NCBI RefSeq assembly: GCF_018282095.1
Contig: NZ_CP074126.1
Span: 916,501-980,500, forward strand
Direction of reading: 5' to 3'
From: Pseudovibrio brasiliensis
Lineage (GTDB): Bacteria > Pseudomonadota > Alphaproteobacteria > Rhizobiales > Stappiaceae
Length of the DNA: 64,000 bases
Made by a program: the position numbers and the translations under genes. Within the stretch, counting starts at the first letter, position 1; every line of letters begins with the position of its first letter. The notes below the pieces were generated by a model. It had not been told where the DNA came from. It searched no databases and worked only from the letters and a program-made list of their open reading frames with translations. Shown here in pieces: positions 45,018-53,141 of this stretch.

Positions 45018-46202
45018 ATGGAACAGACTTGGCGCTGGTATGGCCCACACGATCCGGTCACCCTCAAAGATGTTCGGCAGGCAGGGGCAACGGGCATTGT
45101 CACCGCTCTCCATCACATCCCGAATGGCGAAGTATGGCCAGTTGAAGAAATTCAAAAGCGCAAAGATGAGATCGAAGCTGCGGGTCTCGTCTGGTCTGTT
45201 GTTGAAAGTATTCCGGTACACGAGCACATCAAAACGCGAACTGGTGACTTTCAAAAGTACATTGAGACTTATAAGCAATCCATCCGCAATCTGGTGACCT
45301 GCGGTATCATCAAAATCTGCTACAACTTCATGCCCGTTCTGGACTGGACCCGCACTGATCTGGCGTATGAGCTGGAAACAGGTGCCACATGCCTGCGCTT
45401 TGATGCGGATATCTTTACAGCCTTCGATATCTTCATCCTTGAGCGCCCAAATGCAAAGGATGAGTACTCAGAGGAAGAATTCGCTCGCGCAACAGCCGCA
45501 TATGAAGGCATGACGCAAGAAGACAAGGATGGTCTGGTCAAAACCATCCTCGCAGGCTTGCCAGGCTCTGAAGAATCCTACACCACAGCAGACATTCGCG
45601 CTCATCTGGAACGCTATGAGGGCATCGATGCAGATAAGTTGAGAGAGCACCTTGCGCTGTTCCTCAAGGAAGTCATCCCGGTGTGTGTAGAAGCTGGCGC
45701 TGTTATGGCCATCCACCCGGATGACCCGCCACGCCCATTGCTTGGCCTGCCACGTGTTTGTTCCACTGAATCTGACTACGAGTATATTTCGAAAGCAGTC
45801 GATGTTCCTGAAAACGGCTTTACATTCTGCACTGGCTCTCTGGGTGTTCGGGCTGATAATGATCTTGTAGGCATCGTGAAGCGCTACGCCGACCGCATCC
45901 ACTTTGTTCATCTACGTGCAACCAAACGCGAGGAGAACCCGCTTTCCTTCCATGAGGCTGATCACTTGACAGGTGACGTCGATATGGTTGGCGTGATCTC
46001 TGCCTTGGTGGATGAAGAAGAGCGCAGAAAAGCAGCAGGTTCAGATGATCTGATCCCATTCCGCCCGGATCATGGCCATGCAATGCTGTCAGACCTGCAG
46101 ATGAAATCCGCACCGGGCTATCCCGCAGTTGGCCGACTACGTGGTCTGGCCGAACTGCGCGGGGTGGAGACAGCAGTCCGCGCAATGCGCGAGCCAGCCT
46201 AA
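45018..46202 (+). CDS. uxuA: Mannonate dehydratase
   Basis: A 394-residue enzyme, the same length as the E. coli protein, converting D-mannonate to 2-keto-3-deoxygluconate. It begins [16 protein letters not shown], a conserved start, so ATG at 45018 is preferred over an in-frame ATG at 44997. [49 protein letters not shown] and [12 protein letters not shown] carry the metal ligands. It completes the glucuronate-to-KDG route together with uxaC and uxuB; the following KDG kinase is not in the window. A short GC hairpin (GGGG/CCCC, 44979-44991) precedes it and may tune expression relative to the repressor. Confidence 0.95.
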   Translation: MEQTWRWYGPHDPVTLKDVRQAGATGIVTALHHIPNGEVWPVEEIQKRKDEIEAAGLVWSVVESIPVHEHIKTRTGDFQKYIETYKQSIRNLVTCGIIKICYNFMPVLDWTRTDLAYELETGATCLRFDADIFTAFDIFILERPNAKDEYSEEEFARATAAYEGMTQEDKDGLVKTILAGLPGSEESYTTADIRAHLERYEGIDADKLREHLALFLKEVIPVCVEAGAVMAIHPDDPPRPLLGLPRVCSTESDYEYISKAVDVPENGFTFCTGSLGVRADNDLVGIVKRYADRIHFVHLRATKREENPLSFHEADHLTGDVDMVGVISALVDEEERRKAAGSDDLIPFRPDHGHAMLSDLQMKSAPGYPAVGRLRGLAELRGVETAVRAMREPA

Positions 46203-46230
46203 GCGAACTTCATACAATCAAATATCACAT

Positions 46231-46257
46231 AAGCCGGGGCATTGCTCCGGCTTTTTT
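46231..46257 (+). terminator. Rho-independent terminator after uxuA
   Basis: AAGCCGG (46231-46237) pairs with CCGGCTT (46247-46253), with inner GC pairs around an ATT loop, followed by six T. Confidence 0.92.
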
Positions 46258-46290
46258 GTGCCATTGTGAAATCAACGAATATTTTATTTG

Positions 46291-46310
46291 TGTTATATTA
46301 TTACGTAACA
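46291..46310. promoter_or_regulatory. Zur box upstream of znuC
   Basis: TGTTATATTATTACGTAACA is an imperfect 20-bp palindrome with perfect TGTTA/TAACA ends, AT-rich, resembling the TGTTATA-TATAACA core of proteobacterial Zur sites. It lies 53 bp upstream of the preferred znuC start, in the operon that encodes Zur itself, so zinc-dependent autoregulation is likely. Confidence 0.65.
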
Positions 46311-46363
46311 TATAAATGCCATCCCCTTCGTGGTGCTGCCCGCGACGAGTTGAGGTGCCTATC

Positions 46364-47131
46364 GTGCAATTGATTGAAATGGATGGAGTTGGGATCAAAC
46401 GGCAAGGCCGCTGGTTGATTCAGAACGTCTCATTAAATGTGAAGTCCGGTGAGATAGTTACGCTCATCGGACCAAACGGTGCTGGCAAAAGCACAACTGC
46501 GAAAACAGCACTGGGCGTGCTGAAAGCAGATGCCGGATCAATCAAGCGCAAGCCGAACCTCAAGGTCGGCTACGTCCCGCAAAAGCTAGCAATCGACTGG
46601 ACCATGCCGCTCACAGTGCGCCGGTTGATGAGCCTGACAGCCAAACCCTCGAAGGCTGAAATTGATGCGGTGCTGGAAAAGACTGGCATCTCTCATCTCA
46701 TAGATTCCAATGTGCAGCAGTTGTCAGGTGGGGAATACCAAAGAGCCTTGCTCGCCCGTGCAATCCTGCGTACGCCGGACCTTCTGGTACTGGATGAACC
46801 AGTACAGGGCGTCGACTACTCGGGCGAAATCGCACTTTACAATCTGATCCTCAAAATCCGTGAGGAGCTGAACTGTGGTATCCTGCTCATCTCTCACGAT
46901 CTGCACGTGGTTATGGCACAGACGGATACAGTGGTTTGCCTCAACGGCCACGTATGTTGTAGCGGCGCGCCAGAACAAGTTGCTGCTTCAGATGCATATA
47001 AGCAGTTGTTTGGTGATCCAGCCTCCCAATCTTTGGCGATCTACCACCATCATCACGATCACAGCCACAAGGCTGACGGCACAATCGTTCCGTCCAAGGG
47101 GAACTCTGGAGACTGCTGCAATCATGGATGA
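46364..47131 (+). CDS. znuC: Zinc ABC transporter ATP-binding protein
   Basis: A 255-residue ATPase of the metal-chelate importer family. Walker A GPNGAGKST is near residues 36-44, the signature LSGGEYQRALLARAI near 124, and Walker B DLLVLDEPVQGVD near 146. The C-terminus has a histidine-rich tail, IYHHHHDHSHKADG, near residues 226-239, which could bind zinc. GTG at 46364 is chosen: GAGG lies eight bases before it and the domain starts normally. The upstream ATG at 46316 is six bases after the Zur box and has no ribosome-binding site. The end overlaps znuB by eight bases. Confidence 0.92.
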   Translation: MQLIEMDGVGIKRQGRWLIQNVSLNVKSGEIVTLIGPNGAGKSTTAKTALGVLKADAGSIKRKPNLKVGYVPQKLAIDWTMPLTVRRLMSLTAKPSKAEIDAVLEKTGISHLIDSNVQQLSGGEYQRALLARAILRTPDLLVLDEPVQGVDYSGEIALYNLILKIREELNCGILLISHDLHVVMAQTDTVVCLNGHVCCSGAPEQVAASDAYKQLFGDPASQSLAIYHHHHDHSHKADGTIVPSKGNSGDCCNHG

Positions 47132-47939
47132 TTTTATTCTCAGAGCCATGCTCGCAGGCATTGGTCTGGCCTTGGTCGCTGGCCCGCTTGGTTGCTTCGT
47201 TGTCTGGCGTCGTATGGCCTACTTTGGTGATACCATGTCCCACTCAGCATTGCTGGGTGTTGCACTCGCGTTCCTTTTGAACATCAACCTCATGCTCGGT
47301 GTGCTCGCTGTTACGGTTACGGTTTCCTTGTGCCTGCTCATCCTGCAAAAACGAGGCTCGCTCTCAACGGATGCGCTGCTGGGATTACTTTCTCACTCCG
47401 CTCTGGCGCTTGGCATGGTGCTGATCGCCTTTATGAGTCATGTGCGGTTTGACTTGCTCTCGCTGCTCTTCGGAGACATCCTCGCCGTTGGCAATGAGGA
47501 CGTGATCGCTATTTATGCATGCGCAGCAGTCATCCTTGGCCTGATGTATTTCCTCTGGCGCCCTTTGCTGGCTTCAACAGTCAACCGTGAACTGGCGGAA
47601 GCGGAGGGGTTCAATCCAGACCTGACGCAGCTCATCTTCATGGTCATGATGGCAGCCATTATTGCCATCGCGATGAAGATTGTCGGTGTTCTGCTCATCA
47701 CTGCTCTGCTGATCATTCCTGCGGCAACTGCACGTTGGTTCGCAAGAACACCAGAGCAGATGGCGGTCGCATCCTCAGTCATTGGTGTTGCGAGTGTTGT
47801 TCTGGGGCTGGGAGGCTCATTGCAGTTCGACAGCGCTTCAGGCCCGTCTATCGTCGTGGCCAGCCTCTGTTTATTTTTGCTATCATTGTTTGCATCTCGC
47901 CTCCTAAACGGGGTATTGGGAAAGGAGCGAGGGCAATAG
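47124..47939 (+). CDS. znuB: Zinc ABC transporter permease
   Basis: A 271-residue inner-membrane permease of the ABC-3 family with about eight hydrophobic segments. MDDFILRAMLAGIGLALVAGPLGCFVVWRRMAYFGDTMSHSALLG and the late VGVLLITALLIIPAATARW are typical. ATG at 47124 gives the conserved N-terminus and overlaps the znuC stop. With ZnuC it would import zinc delivered by a periplasmic ZnuA, whose gene is not in this cluster. Confidence 0.92.
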   Translation: MDDFILRAMLAGIGLALVAGPLGCFVVWRRMAYFGDTMSHSALLGVALAFLLNINLMLGVLAVTVTVSLCLLILQKRGSLSTDALLGLLSHSALALGMVLIAFMSHVRFDLLSLLFGDILAVGNEDVIAIYACAAVILGLMYFLWRPLLASTVNRELAEAEGFNPDLTQLIFMVMMAAIIAIAMKIVGVLLITALLIIPAATARWFARTPEQMAVASSVIGVASVVLGLGGSLQFDSASGPSIVVASLCLFLLSLFASRLLNGVLGKERGQ

Positions 47940-47940
47940 G

Positions 47941-48381
47941 GTGAAAGAAGTGGCAATGGCAACTGCAGAAGTGAAGCTCACGAAAAATCAGCGTCTGGTT
48001 CTGGATCTGCTGTGTGCTTCAGATGCCCCGATGAGTGCATACTCAATTCTGGACCAGCTCCGGGCTGAGGGACTTCGCGCGCCACTGCAGGTCTACCGTG
48101 CACTCGACAAGCTTGTCGGCCTTGGCTTGGTACACCGCCTTGAAAGCATGAACGCCTTTGTTGCCTGTGCGCACCCTGCTTGCCACGCAGTCGAGATGGT
48201 CGGCTTCGCCATCTGTGAAACCTGCGGCAAAGCTCTGGAATTCGCGGATAATGATGTGGCTGAAATCCTGAGCGGCTGGGCCAGCGCAAACGGCTTCGAT
48301 GCCAAATCAACCTCCATCGAAATCAAAGGCACCTGTGCGTCCTGCCAGGAAAAGTCGGAAAGCTCTTCAGGAGCTGAGTGA
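47941..48381 (+). CDS. zur: Zinc uptake regulator, Fur family
   Basis: A 146-residue Fur-family repressor. The winged helix is KNQRLVLDLLCASDAPMSAYSILDQLRAEGLRAPLQVYRALDKLVGLGLVHRL; the metal-binding domain has CAHPACHAVEMVGFAICETCGKALEF and a final CASCQE, giving the two CxxC pairs of the structural zinc site. With zinc bound it represses zinc importers. GTG at 47941 lies one base after the znuB stop; ATG at 47956 is an alternative. The last 15 bases overlap the converging gene at 48367. Confidence 0.9.
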   Translation: MKEVAMATAEVKLTKNQRLVLDLLCASDAPMSAYSILDQLRAEGLRAPLQVYRALDKLVGLGLVHRLESMNAFVACAHPACHAVEMVGFAICETCGKALEFADNDVAEILSGWASANGFDAKSTSIEIKGTCASCQEKSESSSGAE

Positions 48382-49119
48382 AAACCGGCGCCTAAGATCA
48401 AACAAGCTTGGCACCTCACTCTCGGTGTGATGCAGCTCTGACGGTTCAATCAGCTCTCGGGAAATCCAGTTGGTCGTGTAGAGCAGGGGTTTCTTCTGTT
48501 GCCGTGACGCTGGCTGTCCGCCAAACCCACTTCCATCAACCAGAATGAGATCACTCGGCAACTTGCGCCGAAGCTCTGACAGGCTGGAGAACAGCAAAGA
48601 CCGGTTTTTGCTGCACACCTGTAGTCCAGTTGCTCTCTTCGCAAGCCGTGCCAGCATATCCGGGAATGACCGCGTCCGCTCGCTCACCACATACCTGAGG
48701 AAGATACCCGGTGAATAGTCTCCAAACAGGCTTTCAATATCATCTTCCGGATGCACTTCGCTGAGATTTCGGAACGGCACATAAAGCGCATTCTCATTGT
48801 TGTAGAAGGCTTCATGGCTGACCGTGTTGAAATGCCCTTGGTGTTTGGAGGAAAACACAAGGCTCAACTGGCTCTGCTCTGGCTCAGCAACTTCATCAAC
48901 AATCCGCAGCCCGCCATTGTACAGCGGATCTCCATAGGCGAGCACAAGTGCGCCGGAGATACGTTGAAACGTTTGATCAAACTCTCTGTCAGGTGAAGGA
49001 CCGATGCTCAATAGCAAATCGGAAGCAACAAGGGTGCGTGTGGGGATCGGACAGGTTCCGCCGTGATCGCTCCAAATGACCTCAAGGTCGCTCAAACTGG
49101 CAAAATCGCTTGGCTGCAC
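48367..49119 (-). CDS. Protein of unknown function (250 residues)
   Basis: I do not recognise this family. The reading frame is open from a GTG with AGGA six bases before it, and codon use resembles the neighbours, so it is probably real. It is soluble, with no signal peptide or membrane segment. Visible features are an N-terminal LEVIWSDHGGTCPIPTRTLVASDLLLSIGPSPD, a GALVLAYGDPLYNGGLRIVDEVAEPEQSQLSLVFSS region, an acidic HPEDDIESLF patch, a basic SFPDMLARLAKRATG helix, and SDLILVDGSGFGGQPASRQ towards the C-terminus. It converges on zur with a 15-base overlap and precedes two structured hairpins. A role in zinc response or with the LuxR gene cannot be inferred. Confidence 0.7.
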   Translation of the reverse strand: MQPSDFASLSDLEVIWSDHGGTCPIPTRTLVASDLLLSIGPSPDREFDQTFQRISGALVLAYGDPLYNGGLRIVDEVAEPEQSQLSLVFSSKHQGHFNTVSHEAFYNNENALYVPFRNLSEVHPEDDIESLFGDYSPGIFLRYVVSERTRSFPDMLARLAKRATGLQVCSKNRSLLFSSLSELRRKLPSDLILVDGSGFGGQPASRQQKKPLLYTTNWISRELIEPSELHHTESEVPSLFDLRRRFSLSS

Positions 49120-49262
49120 AGTTTCCTAGTCCTCTTAAAGATTGAAGCCCGGCCTTGGGAGCCTGCAAATCAATAATGAGGAAAAATTGACGTAACGGCA
49201 AGTGCGTGTAGGGCGCAAACAGTCAATCTGAAGAAACAATCTGCTTGCTGTGGCAAGAGCGC

Positions 49263-49352
49263 TACAGCAACGTCAACTGTTGGACTTGTCGTTGCTGTAA
49301 CACCTGCAAAAGGAAGGAGAATACACTGCGGCGAGGGAGCGACATTCTCGCC
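49263..49352 (-). terminator. Two hairpins downstream of the LuxR-type gene
   Basis: TACAGCAACG (49263-49272) and CGTTGCTGTA (49290-49299) form a perfect 10-bp stem, extended by CAA/TTG after a mismatch. Nearer the gene, GGCGAG (49330-49335) pairs with CTCGCC (49347-49352). They lie 20-110 bp after the LuxR stop and may end its transcript; neither has a T-run. The remaining gap (49120-49372) holds no gene. Confidence 0.45.
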
Positions 49353-49372
49353 ACAGGGTGTGTCAGTTTGGT

Positions 49373-50179
49373 TTAAGGAGCCGCAACATATGTCGGCTGC
49401 AGCGCGGAAGCTGGTGTCACACCAGCGCCGGCACCGGCGATCTTGTAGCCATTGGCCACACGACGTGAGTTGGTCTTCGCGCGGGCCGCTTTACGGTTGC
49501 CACCCCGATAATCCACGTTGATGCCAAGCTCGTTGATCATAGCCACCAGCTGAGAGCGGGAATAGAAGCCCAGAGTGCTCAGCAGCGCAGAAACGTGATG
49601 CTTCACGGTCGCTTCGGAAATGCCGAGTTCATGTGCGATCTGTTTGTTCAGCTTGCCTTCTTTCAGATAGGTCAAAATGGTTGCCTGACGGCGTGTCAGG
49701 TTCGCAAGACCTTCATAAAAGTCGATGCCAAACGCATTCTGCGCATCTTCAGCTTCAGTTGTCACTTCAACGGTGCCACCGGTCAGAACAGCCTTGAACA
49801 CTGAGAAGTCAGCGGTTTTAGGCACTGCTGCGGTTGCGCCGCGAGCGATGAAGTATTCGGAAAGACCTGGGTTATCCTGCTCAAGCAACATAACAAGGCT
49901 GGAAATCTCGTAGGTCTCCAGAAGCGTAGACGCTGTGCTGAGACCAGGTGCCCCCTTCATCCGAGGGTTTACAAGTACCACTGCGGAAGGGTGAAGTTCT
50001 ACCCAAGTCTGCAACTCGGAAAAGCTCTTCGTCACAAGTACATTTACGCCATGGCACTCATTCGAGTAGATGCTCGCAAGTGCTCTGGAAAATGCCGGAT
50101 GTGGATCACCGATAATAACAGTGTGCATGGAAACCTTCTCCCTTAGGGTTCCAACAGTGGACTGACGCTCCCGATACAT
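49373..50179 (-). CDS. LuxR-type regulator with degenerate receiver domain
   Basis: A 268-residue NarL/LuxR-like protein. The N-terminal domain has receiver-domain order (HTVIIGDPHPAFSRAL, VVLVNPRMKG, SLVMLLEQ, AAVPKTAD), but the phosphoacceptor Asp is Asn (VLVNPRM), the second acidic-pocket Asp is Pro (GDPHP) and the Thr/Ser switch is Leu. Only the Lys (VPKTA) remains, so it is unlikely to be phosphorylated. The C-terminal helix-turn-helix is standard: LTRRQATILTYLKEGKLNKQIAHELGISEATVKHHVSALLSTLG. A 45-residue basic, Ala/Gly-rich tail follows (NRKAARAKTNSRRVANGY). Start ATG 50179 has GGGAGGAG before it; ATG 50128 (MHTVIIGD) also has a site. Confidence 0.85.
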   Translation of the reverse strand: MYRERQSTVGTLREKVSMHTVIIGDPHPAFSRALASIYSNECHGVNVLVTKSFSELQTWVELHPSAVVLVNPRMKGAPGLSTASTLLETYEISSLVMLLEQDNPGLSEYFIARGATAAVPKTADFSVFKAVLTGGTVEVTTEAEDAQNAFGIDFYEGLANLTRRQATILTYLKEGKLNKQIAHELGISEATVKHHVSALLSTLGFYSRSQLVAMINELGINVDYRGGNRKAARAKTNSRRVANGYKIAGAGAGVTPASALQPTYVAAP

Positions 50180-50276
50180 AATTTCTCCTCCCTAAACTAT
50201 GCACTACGTGTTTCGTCGTATCTCTTGAAAAAAATACATGCATATGGTTTTTTTACAAGCGTTGATGTGAGGCACT

Positions 50277-50924
50277 ATGGAAAATATTTTTCAAGATACC
50301 GGCGAAACGCGAAAATCTACTCAGGCAGAGAAGAGTGATCGTATGCGTAAGGAGATCCTCCTTGCCGCTATCAGCTGTTTGCACGAATTTGGCTATCACC
50401 GTGCATCTATTAAGAAAATTACGGAAAAGACGAGATTTTCACAGGGTGCGCTGCAGCATCATTTCCCGACTAAAGAAGATCTCATGGTCTTCGTTCTGGA
50501 AAGATTGCTCGCCAAATCAGTTCGGCTAACTTTGGAGTGGTTGAACGAAATCGGTGAGGATAAAAGCAGAATTTCTGAGCTAACTATCAAATGGTGGACG
50601 AATCAGGCGAACTCTCCTGAGTACCTCACCATGATGGAAATTCTTGTTGCAGCGCGAACAGAAGACACGCTGCGCCGCCGCATCAAACCCACCTTCGACA
50701 ACTTCGCAAAAGTCACTGACGATCGAATTCTGGCGATCTTTGAAAGTGATCAGATCAGTCAGGCTACAGCACGCACGCTGATTACAGCATCACGTCAGAT
50801 GATGACGGGGCTGATTACGTCAGATGGTCTGTTCATGAGAGAAGAAGATAAGCAGGACTACATCGAACACTGGGCGATGTTTCTGCAGCAGCTTTTCGAG
50901 CAAAGAGTGCAAGAAGCTTTGTAG
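50277..50924 (+). CDS. TetR-family transcriptional regulator
   Basis: A 215-residue regulator. The helix-turn-helix is residues 20-68 (MRKEILLAAISCLHEFGYHRASIKKITEKTRFSQGALQHHFPTKEDLMVFVLERLL); the helical C-terminal domain binds an unknown ligand and dimerises. It is divergent from the LuxR-type gene, across a 97-bp gap, and is followed by a terminator. Likely targets are its neighbours, including LuxR and perhaps the SCP2 gene, which share an upstream motif. Confidence 0.88.
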   Translation: MENIFQDTGETRKSTQAEKSDRMRKEILLAAISCLHEFGYHRASIKKITEKTRFSQGALQHHFPTKEDLMVFVLERLLAKSVRLTLEWLNEIGEDKSRISELTIKWWTNQANSPEYLTMMEILVAARTEDTLRRRIKPTFDNFAKVTDDRILAIFESDQISQATARTLITASRQMMTGLITSDGLFMREEDKQDYIEHWAMFLQQLFEQRVQEAL

Positions 50925-50940
50925 ACTTTCGTCTATGGAG

Positions 50941-50973
50941 GCACCCGGGCACGCAGCCCGGATGCAAAATTTT
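50941..50973. terminator. Bidirectional terminator between tetR and the SCP2 gene
   Basis: CCGGGC (50945-50950) pairs with GCCCGG (50956-50961), extended by GCA/TGC after a C-A mismatch, then AAAATTTT (50966-50973). The genes converge here, so it can serve both. Confidence 0.75.
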
Positions 50974-50986
50974 GATGGAGCCGCTG

Positions 50987-51268
50987 TTAGATCAGCTGGC
51001 TCAGTTTCATTGCAACGCTCATGTCACCATCAATGGTGAATTTGCCCTGCATGAATGCCGCTGTTGGATCCAGATCGCCAGCAATCAGAGACTGGAGGTC
51101 TTCGAAGGAAACGCCAATAGTGCAATCAACGTCTTTGTTATCGGTGGAGATGGAGTTGCCATCAATCACCAGAATACCTTCGTCACCACAGTCAAACTTG
51201 ATTGAGCTGTCAAAGTCGCTGGATTCTACGCGGCCTTTCAGGTCATTCAAAAGTGCGTCCATGCTCAT
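50987..51268 (-). CDS. Small SCP2 sterol-binding-domain protein
   Basis: A 93-residue protein consisting of one SCP2 (sterol carrier protein 2) fold: LLNDLKGRVESSDFDSSIKFDCGDEGILVIDGNSIST followed by the conserved CTIGVSFEDLQSLIAGDLDPTAAFMQGKFTIDGDMSVAMKLSQLI. Such proteins bind lipids, fatty acyl-CoA or other hydrophobic ligands in the cytoplasm. ATG at 51268 is preferred because GGAGG lies nine bases before it; that site overlaps the in-frame ATG at 51283. No neighbouring lipid gene tells which ligand it carries. Confidence 0.88.
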   Translation of the reverse strand: MSMDALLNDLKGRVESSDFDSSIKFDCGDEGILVIDGNSISTDNKDVDCTIGVSFEDLQSLIAGDLDPTAAFMQGKFTIDGDMSVAMKLSQLI

Positions 51269-51315
51269 ATTTGTTCCCTCCATCTGTTAAATTACAGTGT
51301 TTGAAAAATCCGGGC

Positions 51316-51367
51316 AGATGCCTAATGTGTCCTAAGTAGTGCGCTACGTATTACGCATCAGGCATCT
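51316..51367. promoter_or_regulatory. Long inverted repeat upstream of the SCP2 gene
   Basis: AGATGCCT (51316-51323) pairs with AGGCATCT (51360-51367), and ATGTGT with ACGCAT continue the stem after a mismatch. In its loop GTAG-TGCG-CTAC (51337-51348) is a smaller dyad that shares a motif with the LuxR-type promoter. It lies about 50 bp upstream of the SCP2 start and may be an operator or the terminator of the minus-strand cupin gene. Confidence 0.45.
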
Positions 51368-51457
51368 TGTTAACGTAAGCGTAATTCAGCATGCCTTGAA
51401 TGTAAAGAGATCAGATTCCGCATATTCCAGATTACCCATGCTGCCTTAGTAGGGGCG

Positions 51458-51817
51458 TTATGCCAACTGATCTTCCAGTGATTTGGTCTTCTCAGTTATA
51501 ACGTCACCAGTGTGCTTTGTGGCAACTGGCTCTACCAGCACAATCCAGCATTCGTCTTCAGCAACCGGGTTATGCATCTTTCCCTTTGGCACCACGTGGA
51601 AGTCACCCTCATTGAGTGTCACGGCTTCACCTTCATACTCAATAGTGACGCTACCTTGCACGACGTAGAACAGCTCATCCTCATCGTCGTGTTTGTGCCA
51701 GGTGAGATCTCCTTTGATCTTCGCGACTTTGACGTACTGATCATTCACCTGCGCCACAATACGCGGTGACCAGTAATCAGTGACTTTCTCAAACTCAGAA
51801 AGAAAATTGCCAATCAT
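51458..51817 (-). CDS. Small cupin protein
   Basis: A 119-residue single-domain cupin: DLTWHKHDDEDELFYVVQGSVTIEY is motif 1 with metal-binding His, His and Glu, and EGDFHVVPKGKMHNPVAEDECWIVLVEP is motif 2 with a further His. No signal peptide, so cytoplasmic. Related small cupins include sugar isomerases and dioxygenases; function here is unknown. ATG at 51817 (MIGNFLSEFEKVTDYW) has GAGG six bases before it; the open frame beyond to 51913 looks unrelated to the family. Confidence 0.82.
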   Translation of the reverse strand: MIGNFLSEFEKVTDYWSPRIVAQVNDQYVKVAKIKGDLTWHKHDDEDELFYVVQGSVTIEYEGEAVTLNEGDFHVVPKGKMHNPVAEDECWIVLVEPVATKHTGDVITEKTKSLEDQLA

Positions 51818-51930
51818 GGGAACCTCATCAAAATAGAATACTGCACGATATATGGGGCAGCTCTCAGGCAGCGCAACATAGACGGAAGGACATGCGTTGA
51901 CGTTTGCAGGCAAGCCGCTATAAGCGCCCC

Positions 51931-52608
51931 ATGAACAGTCCTAGCGCCCCTTTCATATACACGCCGCCCATGGAGCCATTCCTTGATGTTGTCCATCAGG
52001 ATGAGCAACTGCTGGTGCTTAACAAGCCTAGCGGGCTACTCAGTGTACCGGGCCGTGCGGAAGAGCATAAGGACTGTCTGGAAACCCGCGCGCAGTCGAT
52101 CTACCCAACAGTGACCACCATCCACCGACTGGACATGGACACCTCCGGCTTGCTGGTCATGGCTATGAACAAGGACGCACACCGCCATGTGGGTCTGCAG
52201 TTTGAAAAGCGCATGACACGCAAAACTTATATTGCGCGCGTATGGGGACACCTGAGGGATGATGAGGGGGAGGTTGACCTGCCTCTTCGCTGCGATTGGC
52301 CGAACCGTCCTAAGCAGATGGTAGATCACGAACTGGGCCGCTCTGCACTCACTAAGTGGGAAGTCATCAACCGCGAAGAGCAGACAACCCTAGTTAAGCT
52401 CATGCCGGTCACCGGACGCTCACACCAGCTCCGTGTACACATGCTGGAGTTAGGGCATCCAATTGTGGGCGATCGCTTCTATGCGGTAGGCGAGGCGCTG
52501 TCTTTCTCTGATCGACTGCATCTTCATGCTCAAACGCTGGAACTACGACACCCAATCGGCGGTGAGTACAACACCTTCACCGCATCCTGCCCGTTCTGGG
52601 ATCTGTAA
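51931..52608 (+). CDS. rluA: RluA-family pseudouridine synthase
   Basis: A 225-residue RNA-modifying enzyme that isomerises uridine to pseudouridine. Motif I LLVLNKPSGLLSVPGR, motif II with the catalytic Asp TTIHRLDMDTSGLLVMAMN, and motif III TLVKLMPVTGRSHQLRVHMLELGHPIVGDRFY are all present. There is no S4 domain, and the length matches E. coli RluA, which modifies 23S rRNA position 746 and tRNA position 32; that assignment is tentative. ATG at 51931 is a reasonable start; 51970 is possible. No clear ribosome-binding site was seen for either. Confidence 0.88.
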   Translation: MNSPSAPFIYTPPMEPFLDVVHQDEQLLVLNKPSGLLSVPGRAEEHKDCLETRAQSIYPTVTTIHRLDMDTSGLLVMAMNKDAHRHVGLQFEKRMTRKTYIARVWGHLRDDEGEVDLPLRCDWPNRPKQMVDHELGRSALTKWEVINREEQTTLVKLMPVTGRSHQLRVHMLELGHPIVGDRFYAVGEALSFSDRLHLHAQTLELRHPIGGEYNTFTASCPFWDL

Positions 52609-53141
52609 TCCGTAACTACACGTTAGACTCACTAAATTTGTAAAAATTAGTCACATTACATACGTGTATCTTCGTGCTTTCTGCATCCGGAGCGCACTAT
52701 TCACAAGCACTAGGTGAAATTACCGGTAAAATATTGGCAGTATGCGACTTTGTCGCAGTTTAGGTCAGATAACTTGTCCTAAAAGTCAATGACGCTGAAA
52801 CCTCGCCAGTCAGATGCCTTTGCGTATCTACTTAACTATCTGAAATAAAAATAGAATATCACAGTCCGGGACATCGAGAACTGTATGCAATGCTATGCAA
52901 TAAATGACTAATTGGCACCTCATCACGAAATCAGTCGTAAAAGTAGCCCTCTAGCAGCCGAGTTTTATGACATCCTATTCATATATCTCTGATTTTTGAC
53001 TTATGTCATGCGCCTAAAGTAGAATGTGACCCAATAATATCCGTGTCGAACAGAAGAGCAGCTTCCTCCCCTGAACTGTTTTGTGACAAATACCGATAGT
53101 CTGTCACGTTTCTGCTTCGGTTCTTGCCTACGGAGAAGAAA
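52609..53141. other. Long gap upstream of adhE with several repeats
   Basis: No gene is seen in this 533-bp AT-rich stretch. Elements noted are the dyad TGCGAC-TTT-GTCGCA (52743-52757), tandem TATGCAAT at 52884-52891 and 52894-52901 (one helical turn apart), the adhE promoter (listed separately), and an inverted repeat GTGACA (53083-53088) / TGTCAC (53102-53107) inside the probable 5' leader. Confidence 0.55.
52996..53025 (+). promoter_or_regulatory. adhE promoter with FNR-like dyad over the -35
   Basis: TTGACT (52996-53001) and TAGAAT (53020-53025), 18 bp apart, form a strong promoter 117 bp before adhE. The -35 is embedded in TTGAC-TTAT-GTCAT (52996-53009), which matches the FNR consensus TTGAT-N4-ATCAA at eight of ten positions, counting both halves. 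A regulator binding there would repress rather than activate, so FNR control is uncertain. Confidence 0.5.
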
